Positions 1-11,099 of a stretch of 64,000 nucleotides of DNA are shown in pieces. The position numbers and the translations under genes are program-made. Source of the DNA: Triatoma infestans (taxonomy: Eukaryota > Arthropoda > Insecta > Hemiptera > Reduviidae). The stretch lies in contig JAAEAF010003392.1 in assembly GCA_011037195.1 (NCBI GenBank), positions 104,372-168,371 on the forward strand, written 5' to 3'. Under the pieces are notes generated by a model, which saw only the letters and a program-made list of their open reading frames with translations, was not told the origin of the DNA and did no database searches. Each line of letters starts with the position of its first letter. The first letter of the stretch is position 1.

Positions 1-600
1 GATGAACTCCATATTTGGTGATGTAGCCATATTTAAATGGTCCACGAATTTAAAAGAGGTCGCGGTTCCCACACTAAGAGCATCGCAACAGAAGACATCT
101 ACAGCTGAAGCGTCTGAAAACGTTGCATTGTCCCAAAATGATAGAGGGAACCATCATTTTGTTCTTATAAAAGATGTACTTATAAAATGATAAAGAGGAT
201 TCATTAATTAAACTTAGAAAGTGCACTAAATCGGGAGACAAGAATTTCCAATAATAAGATTTTTCCGTATGATCCAAACTCTTTCTTATATCTCAGAATG
301 ACCTTCGTTTCTTTATCTCGAAAAGAACGTTAATATTCATTATTTTTGTTGACAACCTCCCTGACTTTTCAAATAAGAAAGAAAACATTTCTTTCTTTGT
401 ACATTCAACAGTAATAAACTTACCTTTTCATCTCAGAAACTTTTCAAATTGATACTCTTAGTTCTTTACAGAAATAACAACTCTCAGAACCCTGGCTAAA
501 ATAATGATACTTCCCAATAAGCGGAATTTTATCATGAGGAATTATTTCAATTTACGTTCGGTTCATATTCATTTTGGTCCTCCTATACCATTTCTTACTA
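1..600. other. Intronic sequence, no gene seen
   Basis: A 62-codon open frame occupies 2-190 on the plus strand. It has no recognisable domain and no splice or promoter context, so I do not call it a gene. By position this stretch probably lies in a large intron of the minus-strand BET gene, whose downstream exons are not in the window. Confidence 0.4.
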
Positions 601-630
601 TATATACATAACTTACTATATAGAAGAATT

Positions 631-700
631 GGGTTGGTGTAGTGGTTATGAGTAGAGACTAGTAACTGGGAGGTGCCCAGGTAAGAGTTCCGCGTATAAC
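631..700 (+). repeat. tRNA-derived SINE-like head
   Basis: GGTGTAGTGGTTATGA near 635-650 resembles a Pol III box A. A degenerate box B-like GGTAAGAGTTCC follows at about 680-691, a spacing typical of tRNA-derived SINEs. It is not a functional tRNA because no cloverleaf closes. The short segment just before it (613-634) recurs at 788-810. Confidence 0.4.
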
Positions 701-704
701 TGCT

Positions 705-828
705 AAATTTTAAAATCGTTTAAAAAAGGTTAATGGTAATGAGATGCTTGCAGACACCTAATCTGGTATATGTATATATATATAAACTTACTATATAGAA
801 GAATTGGGTTTTGGATATATATATATTT
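705..828 (+). repeat. Left arm of long palindrome flanking the gap
   Basis: This arm is the reverse complement of 1064-1186 over about 120 bp with essentially no mismatch. It contains an AT-rich (TA)n stretch. Arms this perfect fold back, which probably caused the assembly gap between them. Confidence 0.9.
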
Positions 829-837
829 TGGACATAT

Positions 838-1063
838 NNNNNNNNNNNNNNNNNNNNNNNNNNNNNNNNNNNNNNNNNNNNNNNNNNNNNNNNNNNNNNN
901 NNNNNNNNNNNNNNNNNNNNNNNNNNNNNNNNNNNNNNNNNNNNNNNNNNNNNNNNNNNNNNNNNNNNNNNNNNNNNNNNNNNNNNNNNNNNNNNNNNNN
1001 NNNNNNNNNNNNNNNNNNNNNNNNNNNNNNNNNNNNNNNNNNNNNNNNNNNNNNNNNNNNNNN
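838..1063. other. Assembly gap (226 N)
   Basis: A run of N occupies the centre of a near-perfect inverted repeat. The true loop length and content are unknown. Open frames spanning the Ns are artefacts. Confidence 1.
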
Positions 1064-1186
1064 AATATATATATATCCAAAACCCAATTCTTCTATATAG
1101 TAAGTTTATATATATATACATATACCAGATTAGGTGTCTGCAAGCATCTCATTACCATTAACCTTTTTTAAACGATTTTAAAATTT
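1064..1186 (-). repeat. Right arm of long palindrome flanking the gap
   Basis: Reverse complement of 705-828. Identity persists up to AAATTT at 1181-1186 and then stops abruptly, which defines the end of the palindrome. Confidence 0.9.
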
Positions 1187-1557
1187 ATGTAATACATAAT
1201 AACATAAATTATATATATATATGTAAACACTTCAGAACAAGGAACCCTTAGGTTTGCCAAACCTTTGTTGCAACAAGTACATGGCTATCCTACCCCTTCA
1301 TTTGTGTAATATCATACAAACCAAAATTGACAGACAGTTCCGTGGAAGGAGGATTGGTAATCGAGATCCTAGTTTTGACCAATTTTACCAACCTTACATA
1401 ATATTCTTACCAAATGTATCCAATGGTATTTTTCTTTCTTTCATAGTATTTTTGTCTTAAACACCTATCTACTGTGGACTTGTTTAACATCACTTGCCTA
1501 CATTAGAATTTTGGCCAATGGGCCACTGATCTCAACCTATTAATAAAGTAAATTCTT

Positions 1558-1762
1558 ATTTTTTCAGGCGGGCTTTACGTCCAACTACCAATTAGTATCG
1601 TGGCGGGTAAGATTGCATATATACTATCTAATTTTCACTCATATTAATACTTAACTAGAACCAAGGCCAAGACTGGGAATTAAAATCAGTACCACTATAT
1701 AATACACCTAAGTATTAAGGTACCACTATAATACGCCTGTAACCATTAAGCTATCGTGGTGC
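1558..1762 (-). repeat. SINE-like repeat, family B, copy 1
   Basis: The reverse complement begins with a tRNA-like head containing TAGCTTAATGGTTA (box A-like). It continues through a box B-like stretch near 'accaaggccaagactgggaa', and its distal end holds the motif GGGCTTTACGTCC on the plus strand. The distal end and the box B area recur at 19,155-19,335 in the same orientation. Two diverged copies with a tRNA-like head argue for a SINE. Confidence 0.45.
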
Positions 1763-2639
1763 ATCCATTACTACTGTTTCACAAAAATCAATAAGTCTAA
1801 TCAATATAGATAGTTATGTTGTGCATAAACAGTTGTGGATGTCATTTTTTATCATAAAATAAAAAATTTTTTATGATAATATGTATTGCTTGGTAACTTG
1901 GCTTGGTACATGAAGGCGGAGTCAATCACGTCACAACTACTAGAAAGCTTTGGCAATGGGCGGAGCTTAACAGCCGCTTAGGTGTCAGAACTAAGTTGCC
2001 TAGCTATTCTCAGTTTATTATTTTTTAATTACCAATATTTTACGTGTGTATCAATGACTCAAACATTTTTAATTTGGTATTATTTATTTTGCATGAAACA
2101 AATGTCTTACTACAATTATCATTGTTCCAATTGACTAATTTTGATTATATAAAACTGGAATTTTCAATAAATGTTTACTTATCTAAATATAATATTACGA
2201 GTACATAAGTATATATATGCATTGGAAGCCTACATTATAGGAAACAGCAGTTTAGAGGAAAATATAACGATGCACAACCTTCGGCAAAAAAAATCTATAG
2301 AAATGATATAAAAAAAACTATCATAGAAATATAAAATCTTCCAAAAAAAATGGTATCACAGGCTTTATATTATTTGTACTTAGTATATTCAAATTGGAAG
2401 AAAAATTTCGAGAAAATCGCGAACAATAAAAACGCATTCAGTAGGTGCATTCCGAATGTGACAGAAACTTTTGTTTTATGTAGGAAGTAGTGAACTAGCC
2501 ATGACCATCAAAGTTAGATAGTTGGCATATAGAGGAAAAAGTACTTCATTATCAGAAGGCGGTTCTCAACAGGTGGATGGGAAGTATTTTACAGGTATTC
2601 TATCAAACGATAATAAATAGCAACTAACCAGTCCAGAAA

Positions 2640-4970
2640 TGAATTTACTCATTTTATCTTATAATATATGCGGTCTGGTAATCTAAAGTATAGGATGCTA
2701 TATTTGAGTCTTACATTAAAAAATTTGATATTATTTTCTTGTATGAAACATTTGTAGAAGAGGATGATTCTCGGAAATTATATGAAGATTTTGTTATTTG
2801 ATTACAAATTCAATTAATGTATGTGGATTATGTCGGTGCAAAACTGGATGTCCTTCCATCATGGACAATTTCATGGTTGATTGTCAGTTGTTTTCAGACC
2901 ATATAGTGTACTTCTAGTGTCTTGCAATATGAAAAATGTAAATGAAATCATTCCTCTTCTTCCTAAGCCAAACTGGGTTCCTGCTAGATTAGAAAGCTAT
3001 CAAAATAAACTACATGAACTAAATAACTCTATAATATACAACTCTAACAATGTATTTTTGTGTATTTTTTTAATTAACGCTATCAAATCTGCGGTAAGAA
3101 GCAGCCATGGTTTGGCACAGAATGCAGAAAACACAAACGAATAGTTTTAAATTATTAGAAAGTCAAAAGATCCTACTGACTGAAGCTTATTTTCACGCTA
3201 ACGTAAAATTTAGATATTTATGTATTGAAAAGCGGCAAACAACTAGTAACAAAATTCGAAAACTAATAAAGAATTCTGGGAGGCAGCAAGAGTTTTGAAA
3301 AACTTTAATGGTTATTTCATAGGAGATATTTCACAGATGGAAGATTGGGTAAGCCATTTTAAACAATTATATAATCTCCCTCGTTTTAAATAAGACTAAA
3401 AGCAATAAAACACAGAGAACGACCCCACAGAGAGGGAATTCTTCAAATATGCACCCGATAATTTTTGAGACCTTCTTGACTTCTACAATAAATATTTAAG
3501 GCAGGCAATATTCCCATTGCTTTTAAGAACTCCATAATATTTCCAATATACAAAAAAGGTGGAAAAACTTGGTATCTAATTATAGGGGTATACCCCTTTA
3601 TCAACGCTATATCTAAAATTCATGCAGGCCCTATTCTGAACAGTCTACAAAATTGGATAGGTGAAGAAAATATACTTAAGAGAATTCCAAGGGGCTTCAG
3701 AAACAGTTAGTCTAATAAGTATTGTGAAACTTAAACTGAATAAAAAAAGACAAAAAGGTCTTCGCTTTTCTTATTAACTTTGTATCCGCATTCGATCGCT
3801 ATTCACTAATTTACAAGCTATCAACATTGGGAATGTCAACACAGATGTTGAATAACATTAGAAATCTTCTAATTGAGACTAGCGTAGCTGTAAAAAGTGC
3901 AGATGGATTATCTTAACTATTCATTACAGAAATGGGAATAAAGTCTTGGGTGCATCCTCAGGCCTCTACTTTTCACTATTTGCCTAAATGATATCGAAGA
4001 TTATAATGAAAGGGGTGTGTTAGTTTATGGTACTAAAATCAAATTTCTTGTCTATGCAGATGGCCTTATTCTCTTGGCTTCTAATCCTTTGTCTCTGTGC
4101 AAAGCATGATGAATTCTGTCTATTGCTACGCACAGCTGTGTAACTTGCAAATTAATCTCTCGAAATCATTTTAGAAATGGGGGCAAATATAGCAGCAACG
4201 AGAAATGGACTTAACACAATGAAAATATTGAAATAGTAAATTACTGCAAATATTTAGGGATAGGGCTCACCCCAAACCTCTCATTAGAAAACACTTCTCA
4301 GAGAATCTGGAGAAAGCCAAACTTAGTCTAAATACCGTTTGGAGCAATATAATAAAAAAATCAAAGGGTTGACTATTCCAATGAAATAAAAATCTTCTAT
4401 ACAGTAAGTAGGGCTGTAATGAGCGATAGTACACAACTCTAAATTACTATGAAGAGATTGAGAAGTTAGTTCGATTGTTCATTAAAAAGATGCTAAAACT
4501 ACCACAGACTGCCTCTACAGCTTTATACACTTGAAACCGAAATTCCGCCATTATTTATCTATACTTTCCGATTACAATGCAATTATATAATTAAGATTTT
4601 ATATCTATCCGTAAAAGATTTCCAAAAATAATGGCAGAGCTATAATTAAAAATACCATTTTATGGTATTAACAAATAAACGATATTATATTTAAATATAA
4701 TTTACCTGGACCACTAACAGATTATAACAATTGCAAACAATTAAAACACATATTCAGATAATTAACAATATGGAACAATGTACACACAAAATTTTAAAAA
4801 CAGATCGCCATCTATCTCAACCTCATGTACGTTATATAGATAACTCGAACAAATTTAACGAACAAATATCTAAATGGCACTGTGCAAATGTCCCATGTTC
4901 GAAAGATTGTCAAGCTAAGAGAAGAATACATAAAGTTAAGCGTTTTATTGAATCTGACAATCAGTTGTGA
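2640..4970 (+). mobile_element. Decayed non-LTR retrotransposon (LINE)
   Basis: Translation in shifting plus-strand frames gives an endonuclease-like start near 2640 (LLILSYNICGL). A reverse-transcriptase region follows at about 3520-4300: a 'PIYKKGGK' segment, 'INFVSAFDRYSLIYKLSTLG' (palm), a region matching the catalytic-motif context, and 'NYCKYLGIGLTPNLSLE'. Many stops and frameshifts show that it is dead. The 79-codon open frame at 4731-4970 is probably part of its 3' end. Clade not assigned. Confidence 0.7.
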
Positions 4971-5300
4971 TCGCTCTGCAATTGGCATGAAATAGAAAAT
5001 GCGGTCCCTTTATTAGGAGCTGTCCAGTTCCCATAGAATTCAGATTCAGATGATTTGGGAAAGATATTTTAAAACAAGAGAAACTAATTTCTCTTCTAAT
5101 GAAGCGGACTGGAATGGTGGGGCAATTTTCTTTAATAGAACATACTCATATAGACAATTTCTCATAACTGAATATAACTCACTTTAAAAAATTAATAATT
5201 TCAGAATGTAAAAGTAAATTATTATTATTATTTTATTTTTTCTCAGCTAATGCTGGCACTTTTATTTTTAAGAAAGGTACGGGTTGTAACCAAGCACAGT

Positions 5301-5640
5301 TTATTGATTATTTAAGAATAGCCGCACATTGCGGCATGTATCCAAAATGACGGCCTTTTGCATATAAATTGTTAATTTGGGATGAATATTGAGAATATTG
5401 ACATCATGTAGGCATTTGGGGACAATTCCAGTCGTGGAAATGACAAGAGGCACAACCGTGACTCTCTCTGCCCTCCATATTCTTGTAATTTCTTCCCCAA
5501 TCTCGGCATATTTTCTTTGCTTCTCCTCAACAGTTTTACTTAAATTATGTGTGTTGGGCGCAGCGATGCCTATTAATTTACATCCTTCCTTAATTATTAT
5601 TGTTTTGGAACTCCTCGGAGTTAAATTATTGTTTTTCTTT
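5301..5640 (-). mobile_element. LINE ORF C-terminal fragment
   Basis: The open frame reads IAAPNTHNLSKTVEEKQRKY, then VVPLVISTTGIVPKCLHD and a terminal QKAVILDTCRNVRLFL. This is the characteristic tail found at the C-terminus of many arthropod LINE polyproteins, downstream of the reverse transcriptase. Only this tail is present, so it is a truncated copy. It abuts a Penelope-type fragment at 5700. Confidence 0.7.
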
Positions 5641-5725
5641 TTTTTCATTATTAATGTTTATAGTTATTATTCACTAATTCTATATGAATTGTAAAAGTAT
5701 TTGTTGACCGTTTATAAAATATGGT

Positions 5726-5925
5726 ATGAAGAAATTTGGTGAGGATCGGTCAAGAAAGAAACATTCAATTACGCCAACCGTTTCGACAGAGTCAGAGATA
5801 CTTTCCGTGATAGCCTGCCTCTTTTTGTGGTCATCGACCGGTTTCGGACGTTCGCCCATCATCAGGGTGCGTTTGTCAAACAGTGTGATAACACAGATTT
5901 GCACAGAGCAAATTTAGTTTATATC
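5726..5925 (-). repeat. Penelope-like fragment with hammerhead-like motif
   Basis: The reverse complement matches the right arm of the inverted repeat at 47,373-47,492 through GATGATGGGCGAACG, CGAAACCGGTCGATGACCAC and the following AGGCAGGCTATCACGGAAA. Its far end, CTTGACCGATCCTCACCAAA with the flanking GTCGAAACG, is shared with 7,090-7,150. The family attribution is an inference from that repeat structure, the ribozyme-like motif and a nearby GIY-YIG-like ORF. Confidence 0.55.
5832..5869 (-). ncRNA. Hammerhead-ribozyme-like motif
   Basis: Read on the minus strand: CTGATGA, one unpaired T, a stem GGGC/GTCC around GAAC (one mispairing against the 47.4-kb copy), GAAA, then CCGGTC and GATG. Stem I (CACC/GATG) carries one mismatch. 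The core bases are intact but both helices are slightly decayed compared with the copy at 47,428. Confidence 0.5.
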
Positions 5926-5948
5926 TGACTGCAGCGCCTCTACAGCTC

Positions 5949-6065
5949 ACTGTTCGGTGATGGACGTGTTGTCTGTAGCGAGAGAACACTGTCCGGGGGC
6001 CGGGAGTGCAGTGTGAAGGCCCCGGGCGACAATGACCATAGATGTTGACGCGCCTTATAATTAAA
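5949..6065 (+). repeat. SINE family C body, copy 1
   Basis: This sequence is shared with 46,398-46,510 and 57,299-57,410. It starts GGTGATGGAC, holds an imperfect hairpin GTGTT...AACAC around GTCTGTAGCGAGAG, then CCGGGGGCCGG and AATGACCATAGATGT, and ends in an A-rich tail. It lacks the tRNA-like head found in the copies at 57,473 and 58,287, so it may be 5'-truncated. Confidence 0.55.
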
Positions 6066-6119
6066 AGAAGAAGAATAAACAACTGTGGACAAATTATCTA
6101 GCAACTTAACGACCCTACA

Positions 6120-6345
6120 CCCAACAAATTAAATCAGACTTGGTTTACCAGATAGATTGTACACATGTTCAGCTGTTTACATTGGTCAAATCACATAATA
6201 CTCAAAAAACAGAATGTACCGGCACGAATACAACTTGCAGAAATAAAAATGACAAAGACAACATTACTGCACTCACGAAACATTTTAGGGAAAAAAATCA
6301 TAAATTTGATTTTTCCAAAAGAAAAATACTTGCAAAAAAATGATT
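6120..6345 (+). mobile_element. Penelope-like GIY-YIG endonuclease fragment
   Basis: The translation begins with the pattern 'LVYQIDC' and ends 'ALTKHFREKNHKFDFSKRKIL'. In between is a region that aligns by eye with the GIY-YIG nuclease at the C-terminus of Penelope-like retroelements (VYxIxC ... HxxxxxHxFDF). The GIY/YIG residues themselves are not clean and the frame is short, so the fragment is dead. It lies between hammerhead-like repeats at 5.8 and 7.1 kb, consistent with one Penelope-type insertion. Confidence 0.6.
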
Positions 6346-6479
6346 AGAAATGATATATTAAAAAAAAAATTCTGTTAATTTTCGAAATTTTCATCTAAAG
6401 TGCTATTTCAGTTTATTATACAATTCCGTCATCTAAATAATGTGAATTATAATTAAATGTGTAGTTGAAATTCCGAGTT

Positions 6480-6900
6480 TAAAAAAATCGGATGACCCGA
6501 AGTGCGTTTTTACTGAAATGTATTTTTCAGTTTTGGTATTTTCTCGAAAACGGCTTCAATGATTTTCTTCAAACTAGGGATGTGAACTACACATATAAAG
6601 AGCTACAACTTTTATTTGTAACATTTCTCCTGGTGAAGACATGTAAGGGGGCTTTTGGGGGAGGGGAGGGGTTATGTTTTTACTAATGCCCTATCACAGT
6701 TGATTACGCATTTCTACCATACAAACAAAATTAATTAGAAATAAATAAATGGTCAAAATTCCGAGTTTCAAGAAAATTAGTAAACCGGGAGTGTGCTTTT
6801 ATTGAAGTTTTTTTTAGTTTTCGATGAACTCCAACGAATTTCAACAAATTTGTCAATTACAATTTTGAAAACTGGAGTAAGAGAAAATTGTGTGAGAGTT
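6480..6900 (+). repeat. Partial copy of the 1-kb TIR element family
   Basis: Similar to 48,960-49,450: it shares GGATGACCCGAAGTGCGTTTTTACT, the 'ACATATAAAGAGCTACAACTTTTATTT' context and the G-rich CTTTTGGGGGAGG block. It ends with GGAGTAAGAGAAA at about 6,875-6,887, the terminal inverted repeat of the family. The left half is absent. Confidence 0.6.
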
Positions 6901-7064
6901 TCACACCAGATTTTTTTTCATGTTACTGTGTAAAGTTTCACTATAAATTCTTTTAATCTTCAAGACTATCTATGGTAAATTTAATATTATTTTTATTTAC
7001 AAAAAATTTTTATTATTTTGTATTTTACAATTTTTTTGTGGTTCCTCATTGTATTGTATTTTAG

Positions 7065-7160
7065 ATTAAAACCTTGATAAAGACAGCTAACTCGGTCGAA
7101 ACGTTGGCCTAATTGAATGTTTCCTGCTTGACCAATCCTCACCAAATTTCTTCTATATCA
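7065..7160 (+). repeat. Penelope-type 3' repeat with degenerate hammerhead core
   Basis: CTTGATAAAGAC...GGTCGAAACGTTGG at about 7,073-7,109 resembles CUGAUGA-stem II-GAAA, with one inserted base and one substitution in the first core strand. It is followed by TTGAATGTTTCCTGCTTGACCAATCCTCACCAAA, which is shared with the minus-strand repeat at 5,726-5,790. Confidence 0.45.
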
Positions 7161-7299
7161 ATTATTTATAGTTCTTTTGGTAAAACAATGCTAAGTATAT
7201 TTCTTTAATTGTTATTGTTTCGTATCATATTGTAAAAAGTTATGTCTATTTTATTTTCAAAAATAAAGTCTTTATTTATTTTAGTGAACTAGCATTTCT

Positions 7300-10200
7300 T
7301 TAACTACGTCTTCGCGACTCTGCGGATATCCCAGTTAACTAGATGAAAACCAAATAGACTCTTATATAATACTCACAGGGCCTGCAAAGATAGCTGATGT
7401 TTGCGACTTGATGTTAGAAGACTTGTGATTGCATAGTCCACTTAAATCTAGCTTTGTATGATGTAAAAATGTCTGGCGACCGACAAACAGAAAACTATAG
7501 CTAAAACTACTCAATGGCTCAGAAAACAAGTATTTTCGGTGAAAAATATTCTCGCAATGTGACAAGATACCAATACTTTTTCTTATAAAGTTTCCAATAA
7601 AAAAAAGAAGAAGAAAACAAAGACAATTAAAATACGTAAACTATCTCTGGTATCCAAATTTCCGAATACATATTTTTTCTTTATTACATTTTGAAACATT
7701 CTGATAAAATTTGGGTTAACAAAAAAAAACCTAAAAATTAGAAACCTAAAAGATGAAAATTAAGTGAGGAAAGAGTCTCAACGTTCACATCTAGCTTGTG
7801 CTCTTGTTATCATTTTAAACTATATGTAATTCCTAGTTCATTTATACTTTCTCTTGTTCCTATTAAGAAGAAGTATCTTGTTCCAGCAAGAAGAAGTATT
7901 GCAAGCCTGCCGAATTTTCGAAATTGAGTTTTTACCGAAAATGCTGGTTTCCAGGTCCCATTAGTATGAAAAAAATGGTTTTATGTTTGTATGAGTTTTA
8001 TCAGCGTATCTCAATAACGAAAAATCGCAAGAAGCTCAAACTTGATATTCCGTTTAGGTACTATATAACTAACGACGTTTTCGGGCAAAATCCATCTCAT
8101 GGAAGTGCGACCTTACTGAATGGTTTTTCGCGATTTTTTTTTGGAAAAGATTCCGATTTTCTTTAAACTTCGTATACTATTAACATACATAAATACTTAT
8201 CACTTTTATTTGAAACACTTTCCCGGGAAAATTGATTCTTTGAGAGGTTCTAGGACAACAGTTACGCTTTCCTCTAAAGTCCTAATTCAGTAAATGTGTG
8301 CTTTTACCAACTACATACATTAGAAGCATTGTCAGAATTAGAAATTTGAAAGACATCGGTTAAACGGAAGCGCCACTCTACAGAGAAGGTAATTTGTCTC
8401 GAATACGGTTACAATGATTTTTATTGAACATTCCAAGTTCACTGCACAGTTAGACCCCTATCACTTTTATTTGAAACATTTTTTCCAAAAAGTTTATTTT
8501 TGATACTTTTGCGGAATTTATGGCGTTAAATGTATGGGGTTGATTCTATGTCATTGGAAAGCTCTTGACTTCCCTGCTGCTTGGATTAGAATTTGTTAAT
8601 TTCAAATGTTTTATTGGATAAGTTCGGTGTTATTGGCGCTCCCTCCTGAACTGCAGTGTAGTCAGTACTTCTACGACCTGCTGGGTAGGTACTTGTCCTC
8701 CTCCACCACCTTTATATTATATTAAGTCAAATAAGCAAAATTTGAAGTTTAAAGAAAATTTGCCTTTTTATATATAACTGTATTAACATGATTAAGAGTA
8801 AGACGTGTGACTGTTTCACACCAAATTTTTCTTGAATAACTTTAAATGCCATTCTATTATCTGTCCGAATTCGTTCGTATAAAAAAAAATGCAATTTTCC
8901 AATTTACAGGCAATTCTACTGATTTTTTTTTTTTATGTGAATTAAAAAAAAAATTATTCCGGCTTATAAGTCAAGAAATCAAAGTCCTCCTTGTGGAAAA
9001 ATATTTCTAAGATTTCAACCATCAAGGCAGAATTTAAAAACATTTTTTTTTAAACCAATATTTTCGTTATTCAGGATGCTGATTTGAATAATTTAATTTA
9101 TCTAATAGAATGTGTTAAGTTCGTGGTTTTTTCCTTAAATTAGTTTTATTCATTAAATTTGATTATAAATATAATGAATATTTTATTGAATTTAAAATAG
9201 TCGCGCTGTAAATAAATAAATAATATACAAAATGAAATTAAAAAATAACCTGTTTATATAAATGATAATTTTTACAGATGACGAAGAAATGTGTGAAAAA
9301 CACATGTCGGCAAAATATAAAAATTTTCGGTAAAAAATTGATGGTGTTGAAGTCCTTTGTTTGAGTTTTATAGAGCTCTTTGTAAAAAAAAAATGTAATA
9401 TTTATTTCGTGTGTGCGTTTTGCAGTAATTTGAAACCAATCAAATTATTATAATTTACTTAAACCCCAGCACGAAATATGAAATGTCAGAACTTGGATAA
9501 CTCTATCCGAGTTATATTAAATGTACAGTTATAAGACATACTCTTTTCCAGGTTTCTGGATAACAGTGGCCTGTTATCCAAAAACATGGGAAAGGGGTAT
9601 ACAGCAAAGTCAGCCTTCGGATTGTTTCAAATACAATTAGAGAGGATTGAAAATTGCATCGAGAAGACGTCAAGAAGTGAATATAATAGTTGCCAACACA
9701 ACTGTTGTTAGATTTATTGGCAACTTCAGGCTGACAAGAGAAGCTTGTGGGGTTAGCAGGAAAGCTTCTCCATTCTGGAGGATTGCCAAAAGAAATGTGT
9801 ATAAAGGTTACTGGTTACGGTTACGGAGGGAACCTATAAAGCTCGTAACATGTTGCTGATATAATACAACAGCATCCAGATCACATTAATTATACTTCAA
9901 GTCATTAACATCTTTCTGCTCCTTGTTTAATTCTATTATAAAATATAATCATTTCATAGTATCTGCATCAGAGACTGTAATCTTTTTTTAAAAACTGCAT
10001 AACTAAGATAAAATGAAATGTATTGCCGAAAACATGACTTTTTGGTCCATTGAAATATCTCATTTTATCATACCTATTTGTTGATTTTATAAACTTCCGG
10101 GTTTAGTTTATTCTTTACTGTTCTAATATGATAACTTTTACAAGATCTTCTTAACGTAAGATCGAATTCAGAAAAAAAAAGTGTCAGAGTCCTATCATTT

Positions 10201-10556
10201 TTTCAGTTTTTCTATTTTGCCTGAAGTAATTAAGAGAAAGAGAAAAAAAATGAAATGAACCGTAGTGTAACTTCCCTTCTGAGAAAGTAAGATATTAGAA
10301 ATAATTCATTTTTCTGTTCGGATCTTGATGTTAGATCTTTTAGGAACTTCAAGGAATAGATCAAGAATCAAAGAATAGATTACAGAAGCTTTTAAAGAGA
10401 AAATACTCGGTCGATATATTAAAACAATAAAAATAAAATTTTCCTATTATTCACATTATGAGAATAAAGAGTTGCAAAGTTAACATTAACACTTTTATAA
10501 GATTTAAGAATTGTGCCTGTGGTTGGTTCTTCACACGTTAACAAAAACAAAATCAT
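7300..10556. other. Gene-free intronic stretch with dispersed repeats
   Basis: No credible exon seen on either strand. 7,840-8,540 holds diverged pieces of the TIR element family (ATGCTGGTTTCC..., 'cgaaaaatcgcaagaagctc', 'cacttttatttgaaacattt'). The 70-codon frame at 9647-9859 has no recognisable domain and no splice context. The rest is AT-rich with no feature I can support. Confidence 0.4.
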
Positions 10557-10679
10557 TTAACTACGAAACTTCCTATATCTATATAATGAGCGAGTAATAG
10601 TTATCCTAGCATTATTTATTTCATTTAAAGTTATAACAGAAAAATAATTATATTTAACAATATAAAAAAAGAAACTTAC

Positions 10680-10967
10680 GGGGAGGTTGAGTTTGTTGGC
10701 GTCGACAGGTTGTTGGAGCGGCCAAGCGTACTGGTGCTTCCATACCGCCTTTAAGACATTTTTCTGTATATATTGAAGTTGATTAGTAATCCTGCCTGGC
10801 CTATGTGGAGGAGGAATAACTGGAGGTTGAACGACTCCATTTACAGGTTCTATATGAGGTTCTTCCCTCGGAGGAGGCTCTCTAATAGTTGAAGCCCCAA
10901 TCTGCGCTGGGGGCAAATTCCCAGCAGAGTTTCCACTCATCTCTGTGCCACTTTTTCCCATTCCTCC
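10680..10967 (-). CDS. fs(1)h: BET bromodomain protein, exon encoding start of bromodomain 1
   Basis: BET proteins bind acetylated histone tails with tandem bromodomains and recruit transcription elongation factors. This exon encodes a 94-96 residue stretch containing the insect BET signature [15 protein letters not shown], then [20 protein letters not shown] and [11 protein letters not shown], i.e. helix Z and the start of the ZA loop of bromodomain 1. It is bounded by a CAG acceptor (10,968-10,970) and a perfect GTAAGT donor (10,679-10,674), both on the minus strand. The donor leaves phase 0, where the family continues with DYHKIIK. The rest of the bromodomain is not in the window. The shelf motif reads WPL instead of the canonical WPF (TTC to CTC). 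Confidence 0.93.
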
Positions 10968-11046
10968 CTGTAACGGATATATATTTATATGAAATGCTAT
11001 ACGTATGCTATACCTAAGTCAAATATATATTATTTTAGATACTGAC

Positions 11047-11095
11047 GGTATTATTCTGCTGAATAGTGTCCACTTGCTGCATTTTGGCCACTCTC
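11047..11095 (-). CDS. fs(1)h: Predicted small BET exon (N-terminal Gln-rich)
   Basis: The minus strand reads TTTTAG, then a 49-base exon, then GTCAGT. It contains CCAAAATG, a good start context, followed by MQQVDTIQQNNT, and joins the bromodomain exon in phase 0 to continue [12 protein letters not shown]. If this ATG is the start, the BET protein begins here. If the exon at 12,902-12,966 is upstream, the frame passes through as RVAKMQQ. Splice sites and phase support it, but there is no homology evidence for these residues. Confidence 0.55.
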
Positions 11096-11099
11096 CTAA

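Noticed and set aside
720..1171. Open frames of 98-133 codons on both strands across 838-1063
   Set aside because: They consist mostly of N and palindromic AT repeats; the same peptide appears on both strands because of the inverted repeat.
9647..9859. 70-codon Arg-rich frame
   Set aside because: No homology that I recognise, no start context or splice sites; lies in probable intron.
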